From: Liolophura sinensis
Lineage: Eukaryota > Mollusca > Polyplacophora > Chitonida > Chitonidae
Assembly: GCF_032854445.1 (NCBI RefSeq)
Contig: NC_088299.1
Coordinates: forward strand, 16,797,608-16,861,607
DNA: 64,000 nt
Reading direction: 5' to 3'
Position numbers and translations under genes: made by a program. Of the stretch, positions 58,801-64,000 are shown piece by piece (position 1 is the stretch's first letter; each line of letters opens with the position of its first letter). The notes beneath the pieces were generated by a model. It searched no databases. It saw only the letters and a program-made list of their open reading frames with translations, and was not told the origin of the DNA.

Positions 58801-61445
58801 CATTATATTCGTTAAGTGTGTAAACACGCATTAGCCAAGCTTTTCCTTGATTAAAATGATCGTTACTGTCCCATTCTCCAGCTTTGTTACATTATATCTG
58901 CTAAATGTGTAACCACGCATTAGCCAAGCCTTACCTTGATTAAACTGTTCGTCGCTATCCTCATCTCCTAGCTCTGTTACGTTGTATCCGTTAAGTGTGG
59001 CGCCATGAAGTGAGTCCCTACAACGTCTGGAGTCATTTTTCGCAGCAGTCAAGTTCTGAACCACTTGTGTAGCACGGTACAGGTTCTTGTAGTGTACCCT
59101 GATACTGCCCTCGCTGTTATGAAAAACAAATGATACAGTGTGGGGCAGCATAGGCTGAAAAGCCATCACAGCATTGAGGCAAATTGCCTGGGTAGACCTA
59201 TTATCATTTCCTGGGTTTTTTCTAAAATCTTTTGTCACATCAAATCCAACCTGTCCATATGGACCCAGTAACAGATGTAGCGTTAAGATATATTCCTGTA
59301 CTGTTTGGAATAATCTGAGGAAATTAAAAAAAGTATATACCTTGTGTGCACTAAATAGTGGCCCTTAGCAAGGAATTATGTGCCCATAATCCAGATCGTA
59401 CACATCACCGCTTTCACACTGAAATTTGCCCATGTTTTGCTAATGGCATACATTTTCAGCACAATGAAGACTCAGGTCCAAGCTGTGTTAACCGTTATTG
59501 TCTTAGAATGAATGAGTAATATGTTACAAGTTTGCTCACGAAACGTCAACGCCTAATGGAACAATATACTGCAGGGCTTGAACCAAATTACTTCAGGTGG
59601 AAATCGTTCGACATCTAAATATACTCTGCAGGTGTACAACGTCTCATTGAATAAATTATTTAATGTCTGAATATGTTTTAACTCCACACTGGCGATATTT
59701 CAGCCATATCCAATAAACAATTGATTATATAGCATAGACCCAAGTTTTTATAGGCGGGAAATGTTCTCTATTCATTCCTATTTGTTCATACCAAGGTTTA
59801 CTTCTGGAGGGTAAAACTTAAACCCTCAGATGCTCCTTTCCAAACTGACCCCATATAGACGGAAAATTGCTCCCCAATACAGAGCTCGCTTTATATCTTA
59901 TACAGCTGTTCCATTCCTTCAAGCACTAATGTGGGCACCATACTGGAGGTTTCGACCCAGTTTCGTTATCTTAAAAGCTGTGCTTTTAATACCTGCACCG
60001 TCATTCAAGATCGCGGTGATTGGTTCATAAACCGCTTTTGGATGCTTAGGGTTAATCAAATTGTCATAAAATATTGCATAAGGGATTGTCAGGCTTCAGG
60101 CATTGTCTCAGATAAGCACTTGCCGCGTAATTTACGTTATGCTTACGTCAGATTGTCGATCTCCACCCGCAGAAATCCAAAACTGTTGTTATAATGTTCT
60201 GTCAACTGGAATTTCAAACAAACATACAAATTAAACTTCGTCAGCACTAGGAGAGCGTGGTGACGGACCACTGCCTACCTGCTGCGGACCAATGCACATT
60301 TGTGACGGTTAATAACCCATTTGTGCATGACTACACCCCGTTTGAGACGGACCACATCCAATTAGTAAAAGATCACATTTGTGATGAACAACAACAGTGT
60401 GAAGAATAACACCCATATGTGAGGGATCACTGCCATTTGGGACGGAAAACACCCAACTGGAACGGACAAGAGAGCATCTGGGACGGACAATACCCATTTA
60501 GGGCGGACAACAAACCATTTGGAATGGACAATACCAATTTGTGGCGAACCACATCCATTTGTAACGGGAAAAATCCATTTGTGACGAAAAACACCCATTT
60601 GTGAAGGACCACGCCCATTTGGGACGGACAACACCCATTTGGAACGGACAACTGATCATTTGGGACGGACAACTCCCATCTGGCACGGACAACAGACCAT
60701 TTGGGACAGACAACTCCCATTTGGCACGGACAACAGATCATTTGGGACGGACAACACCCATTTGTGAGGAACCACACCCATTTGGGGCGGACAACACCCA
60801 TTTGGGACGGACAATACCCATTTAAAATAGACAACAGACCATTTGATACGGACAACACCCATTTGTGAAGGATCACTCCCATTTAGAACGGAGAACACCC
60901 AATTTGAAAAAGACAACACCCATTTGGGAAGGACAACACGCCCTACTGCAGGACAATTATAATCTCACCTTAAGCTATTACACAAGAGAGATAAATGCTA
61001 ACGTGTGCACATTAACATATAAACATAAATTGCAATATAAATTGCCAAAGAATATTTTTAATTGCCTCCCTCAAACAAAAACAACCCGCACCAACCAACT
61101 TGTGGTCTACGGTTTGCTTTGTCTCTGATGATTTCACAGCCAAGAATGTAGAAGTGCGGGTAAATATCTGTATCCTCTCTGATTCTGACCACATTGTACT
61201 CTACTTTTTTTTCAAGAACAAAATTTTTCACTGCTCTGAACTGCATTATGTTAAAGTTTGTCTAAAGTTCTTTTCCACTGCAGATCCCATCTATAGCGGA
61301 ATTAAATTAAACAGGCTTCTACTTACCTCTTCTCTCACACTGGCACAGAAATCATCCCTGCGTGTACTGTTGTTTTCAATCTTTGAAAAGTTTGCATTCA
61401 GCACAAGACTGGTAATGATCGCAATGGTCTGATTCACCAAATTTC
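52707..61445 (-). CDS. SEA-like/EGF/single-pass membrane protein gene, 3' six exons
   Basis: Six minus-strand exons (61445-61327, 59187-58935, 57119-56975, 55828-55643, 54570-54447, 52841-52707) join with GT-AG introns and phases 0, 1, 2, 2 and 0 to give 319 continuous codons, open at the N terminus (incoming phase 1). Residues about 10-75 resemble a SEA domain, with the autocleavage-type EGSIRVHY (G66-S67). Residues 149-186 are a six-cysteine EGF-like domain (C149, C156, C161, C171, C173, C186; spacing 6-4-9-1-12). Residues 200-224 are one transmembrane helix followed by RRRATKKTK. The cytoplasmic tail ends NTYESLQQD and has two YxxL motifs. N-glycosylation sequons are common before the EGF. 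SEA-EGF-TM order is that of membrane mucins and related type I surface glycoproteins; a cell-surface adhesion or signalling role is inference. A Ty3/gypsy remnant lies beyond the first visible exon, so the signal peptide and 5' exons are probably outside the window. Confidence 0.88.
53081..53338 (-). mobile_element. SINE family A, full length, in a gene intron
   Basis: The best copy in the window. On the minus strand the head is TGGCTCAGTTGGTTAGCGCG (A box), with GTGAGTTCAAGTCAAGCTCA as the B-box region. The core is TGCCCGGTTTCCAGCC with GTAGAAGTGAAATATTCTTG, and an A/T-rich tail ends at 53081. It lies in the intron between exons e and f in the same orientation as the gene. Confidence 0.85.
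54447..54570 (-). CDS. SEA-EGF gene exon e (cytoplasmic tail 1)
   Basis: Acceptor TCTTTGTAG, donor GGCCG|GTGAGT. It completes a Thr codon and gives 41 residues, beginning DKLDSPMTSFARLPNLTEP and ending NQDPDYIRP. It is acidic and Ser/Thr-rich, with one tyrosine. Confidence 0.87.
55173..55543 (-). mobile_element. SINE family B, full length, in a gene intron
   Basis: Minus-strand head GGTGGCCTAGTAGTTGGAGC (A-box region) and GGATCAAACCCAGATCGG (B box). The core is GTCAGTATAATGTGACTAGG, and the tail is GACGTTAAACCCAAAGCATA followed by CATACATACAT. It lies between exons d and e, same orientation as the gene. Confidence 0.85.
55643..55828 (-). CDS. SEA-EGF gene exon d (EGF end, transmembrane helix)
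   Basis: Acceptor ACTTTGGACAG, donor AAGAC|GTGAGT, phase 2 in and 2 out. It completes the EGF (CPENDSYVYSGRHCE), then encodes a short stalk, the helix VIAIACAASAGAVLLILVIV and the stop-transfer segment CRRRATKKTK. The cysteines at the inner helix border (TCCLC) may be acylated. Confidence 0.9.
56117..56275 (-). mobile_element. SINE family A, 3' part, in a gene intron
   Basis: A TATTTATTTATTTTAAG tail is followed by the reverse complement of the core (CATATTTTACTTATACGGCT, then GGTGGAAGGAAACCAGGGGA). The head is absent. Between exons c and d. Confidence 0.7.
56494..56858 (-). mobile_element. SINE family B, in a gene intron
   Basis: Reverse complement of the family B tail (TGCTTGGGGTTTTAAGTCAC), core (ACGACGAGGAGTCATTGGGT, GCTGAGCGCCAAGCGAGACA) and tRNA-like head (CCGACCAGGGTTTGATCCCG, GGCGGACGCTCTACATTTGG). 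Between exons c and d. Confidence 0.82.
56975..57119 (-). CDS. SEA-EGF gene exon c (EGF-like, first part)
   Basis: Acceptor CATTTCACAG, donor TGCAG|GTAACT, phase 1 in and 2 out. It encodes CWRGYQFNIG, then the EGF cysteines in AICTLPKNACVHGTCQTT, and ends ...PTC plus a split Arg codon. Confidence 0.88.
57246..57640. repeat. 44-bp minisatellite, about 9 copies, in intron b-c
   Basis: The unit is ACCGTTTTCTTCATTACATT plus TTCCTTAGAGTGTTAGTAGACCAG; some copies have ACACCTCGC instead of ACATTTTCC. It begins about 125 bp from the acceptor of exon c. Confidence 0.9.
58300..58934 (-). repeat. 89-bp array derived from exon b end plus splice donor
   Basis: Seven tandem intronic units follow the authentic exon end (eight in all). 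The conserved TTGATT anchors lie at 58401, 58490, 58580, 58669, 58758 and 58847, with the authentic one at 58936; the outermost unit near 58310 is diverged. Each unit holds a degraded copy of the last ~65 bp of exon b (TATAATGTAACAAAGCTGGA, then TTTAATCAAGG) and the start of the intron (GGCTTGGCTAATGCG). In most units the donor GGTAAGG has become GGAAAGG. Only the unit at 58580 keeps GGTAAGG, exactly four units (356 bp) from the real donor. Confidence 0.9.
58935..59187 (-). CDS. SEA-EGF gene exon b
   Basis: Acceptor GGTCTACCCAG, donor CAAG|GTAAGG, phase 0 in and 1 out, 84 codons. It contains HTVSFVFHNSEGSIRVHYKN, the second half of the SEA-like domain with a Gly-Ser cleavage-type site. An acidic stretch, ELGDEDSDEQF, follows near the exon end. 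The last part of this exon plus its donor is tandemly amplified in the following intron. Confidence 0.85.
60380..60950. repeat. 21-bp minisatellite, about 27 copies, in intron a-b
   Basis: The unit is CATTTGGGACGGACAACACC plus C; many copies carry AACAGACCATTTGG or TGTGAAGGACCAC variants. Short overlapping ORFs (CCPSQMGVVRPKW-like) are repeat products. Confidence 0.93.
61327..61445 (-). CDS. SEA-EGF gene exon a (first visible)
   Basis: Acceptor TTTTGACACAG, donor GAG|GTAAGT. It encodes 39 residues after a split Gly codon, starting NLVNQTIAIITSLVLNANFS and ending FCASVREE. It is probably the first half of the SEA-like fold, with three N-glycosylation sequons. Confidence 0.8.
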
Positions 61446-61755
61446 CTGTGTCAAAATGTAAACGGTTTAATCTCAGGTTTGTCACGACTTCGTCTCAATA
61501 TGCACGTCTTTATGAGCATTTGCTGACTAAGTTGATTATATATGTTCAATATTGTACTAATGAAGCAACACAGAAAATACACTACAGAACAGTGGCTATT
61601 AATAACCAGAACCCGGCCGAATACCCTACAACCTGGCCGGCCGTAGCTGTAGAACTCCACTATTGCACAAATTTGTTTATACGTTAAAGGCATGATTTAC
61701 ACATATAAGGTACACTTGTGCGGTTGTTTCAACGTAGTAAAATCATACGGCATCA

Positions 61756-61933
61756 TGTAATCTCTAAGTTTTAGGCCGTATAGATACCCCCTACTGATTA
61801 TGCAACATGAACTACACCGCCTCAATGGTAACAAGCGAGGAGTCCGCCATCATGTAAAGAAGCCTGAATACAGCCGTCAAGTGTGTCACCAAACAAACTG
61901 TTTTTATTCATCTATGCACAAATAACTAAGACA
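61756..61933 (+). mobile_element. Candidate 5' LTR of a Ty3/gypsy-type element
   Basis: The block begins TGTAATC and ends TAAGACA (TG...CA), directly before TCTGGCGACGAGGTGA at about 61940. That sequence resembles the primer-binding region of Mag/SURL-type gypsy elements. No partner LTR is in the window, so the borders are tentative. Confidence 0.4.
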
Positions 61934-64000
61934 TTGTATCTGGCGACGAGGTGAACGGCCAACGGAAATCCAAACGATGGCTCAAGCGCTGAACATACTG
62001 GCAATTCCTCCGTTCCAAGCGGACACTGATCAGTCGTCGCCCTCCACAGGATGGAAAAAGTGCAACTGGTATCAACATCGACGAACAGAAACGCGCGCTG
62101 TTGACTCAAAGACACTGGTGATGACTTTGCAACCGCTTTAGAAAAGCTTGATGAATATTTCTTACCGAAGAAGAATGTGCGCTACGAACGGTACATGTTC
62201 AAGGACGCACATCAGCAGTTCGTCACGCGACTCCGGTCCCTTACAATAACTTGTGAATTCCCGGAACCGGCCGACTCCATCGCCGTTCAAGTGGTGGACA
62301 AGTCCAGATCCACCAATCTCAAACGCAGACTGTTGAGAGAATCTGATATGACATTAGATAAAATTCTTGACATTGACCGAGCCACAGAAACATCTGAACT
62401 CCAAAGTCAGAAAATGGAAGTAAACTCAGAACCAGCCCCATCACTGTTAACAACCTCGTAAACAAGCCAGGCAAATTTAGGCACAAAAGCTAAAAGCATA
62501 CACCTTTTCAAAAACGCAAAAACAAACCACACAGAAATAATGAGTGTAGTAATTGTGGAGGTGTTTGGCCACATAGAAATACAAGATGTCCAGCTACTTG
62601 TAAAACACATGGGAACTGCGGTAAACTCAACCACTTTGGTAGCGTGTGTCGTAGCTCACAAAATCGGACCAAAAAGCCCGTTAATCAAATACACGCAGAA
62701 GTTACCCACACTGATTCATCATCAGGAGATGAGTATGTATTTACCGTTTGTGACAAAAGTAGCAGTGTAAAGTTTCCCACTAAACAGCCCAAAATTGCAG
62801 TCAAAATAGCAGGCAGGTCCCATTCTTAGTTGATAGTAGCGCGTCAGTGAACGTGTTAGATAAATCATGTTACATTGAAATAAGGAAACACAAAAAAGTC
62901 TCATTCGGCAAGCGAAAAACCAAAAATATTTGTCTATTGTTCCAAAATCTCTCTGCCTGTTATGGGTATTTTTGAGGCAAACATAGAAATATCAGAGAAA
63001 ACGTGCTCAGCTGTTTTTATGTGGTGAATCAAAATTCAGGTTCCTTGTTGGATTTTGAGACATCTACACAATTGGAACTTATCAAGCTCCCCACAGTGGC
63101 AGACAGTTTACGCCTCAATCTACAATCAGTGATAAAGCAGGGTGAATTCTTCAAAGAGAACAAAATAGTTTCTTACCACAACCTCTGCCATCAGTTAATA
63201 AACTCCCGACAGTGAAGAAAAATAATCCCGCATCAGAACAACCTCTGTCATTAACTGACAAGCTGATATCTGAATTTTTAGACATAATTGATGGTGTGGG
63301 CAAATTAAAGGACTACTAATTCAAAATACATGTAGATCCGTCAGTCAAACCTATTGCTAAACCACCACGACCCATACCATTCACATGAGAAAGCAGGTAG
63401 AATTTGAATCTAGAAAAAGTAGACATCATAGAGAAGGTTGATGGTCCTACACCATGGGTACCGCCAGTAGTGGTTGTCCCGAAGAAGGACAAATCAAGTG
63501 TGCGTGTCTGTGTCGCTATGAGGTCCCCAAATACTGCTGTCTTTCGTGAACGTCATCCAACGACCACCAAGGACGAAATCATACATGATTTGAACGGAGC
63601 GATAGTATTCTTCAAACTCGACATGCAACAAAGGTATCGAACTACACTCCTGACAACATTTGCCACACACAAAGGCCTGCGGCGATACAAGCACCTGATG
63701 TTTGTTTTGTCGTCAGCGTCAGAAATTTTCCAGGACGTGATTAAACAGACACTAAGTGACATACCGGGTGTGTAAAACCTGCCAGACGACATCATCGACC
63801 GAACACAAACTGAACATGACAAGTCGCTGCCAATGGTTTTCCAGAGACTTAGAGACAAAAGCCTTACACTCAGCCTGGAAAAATGCGTTTTTAACAAACC
63901 CAGTCTGGAGTTCTTCAGATTTGTATTTTCCAAGCAAAGAATATCCCCAGACACAGCAAAAGTGGACGCAGTAAAAAAACGCTCCAATTCCAGAGAATGC
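61934..64000 (+). pseudogene. Degraded Ty3/gypsy retrotransposon, gag-PR-RT remains
   Basis: Order along the plus strand: gag N-terminus from ATG 61977, with an internal deletion; gag remainder at 62177-62460; a nucleocapsid zinc knuckle at 62545-62589 (C-x2-C-x5-H-x4-C) and a second at 62617-62649 that has lost its first cysteine; an aspartic-protease motif near 62830 where DSGA has become DSSA in a shifted frame; and a reverse transcriptase at 63404-63990. The RT contains TPWVPPVVVVPKK, a KLDM block where the first catalytic aspartate lies, and LPDDIID, where a stop just upstream disrupts the FxDD-type active site. Several frameshifts, stops and deletions make it non-functional. It runs off the window and is antisense to the SEA-EGF gene. 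Confidence 0.85.

Noticed and set aside
61451-61693. Possible upstream exon of the SEA-EGF gene
   Set aside because: The frame is open for 80 codons, but no donor with phase 1 and no matching domain content could be identified.

Overview
This is animal nuclear DNA. It is AT-rich and intron-rich, with one intact uninterrupted receptor gene, one gene spliced from small exons, decayed gene copies, tRNA-derived SINEs, small DNA transposons, LTR-element remains and a very large amount of tandem repeat. The two SINE families and the type of orphan peptide receptor fit a marine lophotrochozoan (mollusc or brachiopod grade). That placement is inference; I cannot name a species.

Layout. 1-12.6 kb: no gene recognised; a TTAA-flanked MITE lies at 11228-11663. 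12.65-13.08 kb: 37-bp repeats. 13538-14818 (+): a 426-aa rhodopsin-class GPCR. 15.8-16.9 kb: 54-bp repeats, then a SINE. 17.5-22.3 kb: a 30-bp array and a large satellite domain built from 29-31-bp monomers with two levels of higher-order structure. 24.4-27.3 kb: SINEs, a 23-bp array, a Tc1/mariner transposase scrap and a 61-bp array. 28.9-35.1 kb: five arrays with units of 35, 14, 40, 63 and 68 bp. 35.1-38.2 kb: duplicated dispersed segments. 39.34-41.1 kb (-): a UDP-glycosyltransferase pseudogene whose 5' end is fused to a 27-bp array. 42.5-42.9 kb: a second MITE. 43301-44052: a solo LTR with a 4-bp target duplication and heat-shock-element clusters beside its TATA box. 46-51.3 kb: arrays of 21, 75 and 21 bp, plus SINEs.

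52.7-61.45 kb (-): the C-terminal half of a multi-exon membrane protein that no single long ORF reveals. Six exons with canonical splice sites and matching phases encode a SEA-like domain, an EGF-like domain, one transmembrane helix and a tyrosine-containing cytoplasmic tail. Its 5' exons probably lie beyond 64 kb. Its introns hold several arrays. One is an eightfold tandem amplification of the gene's own exon end together with its splice donor. 61.75-64 kb (+): a degraded Ty3/gypsy-type element, antisense to this gene.

Tandem arrays take up roughly 13 kb of the 64 kb by my count. The longest ORFs are artefacts of stop-free repeat units. The true coding signals are the GPCR, the six-exon gene and the decayed UGT and transposon remains.
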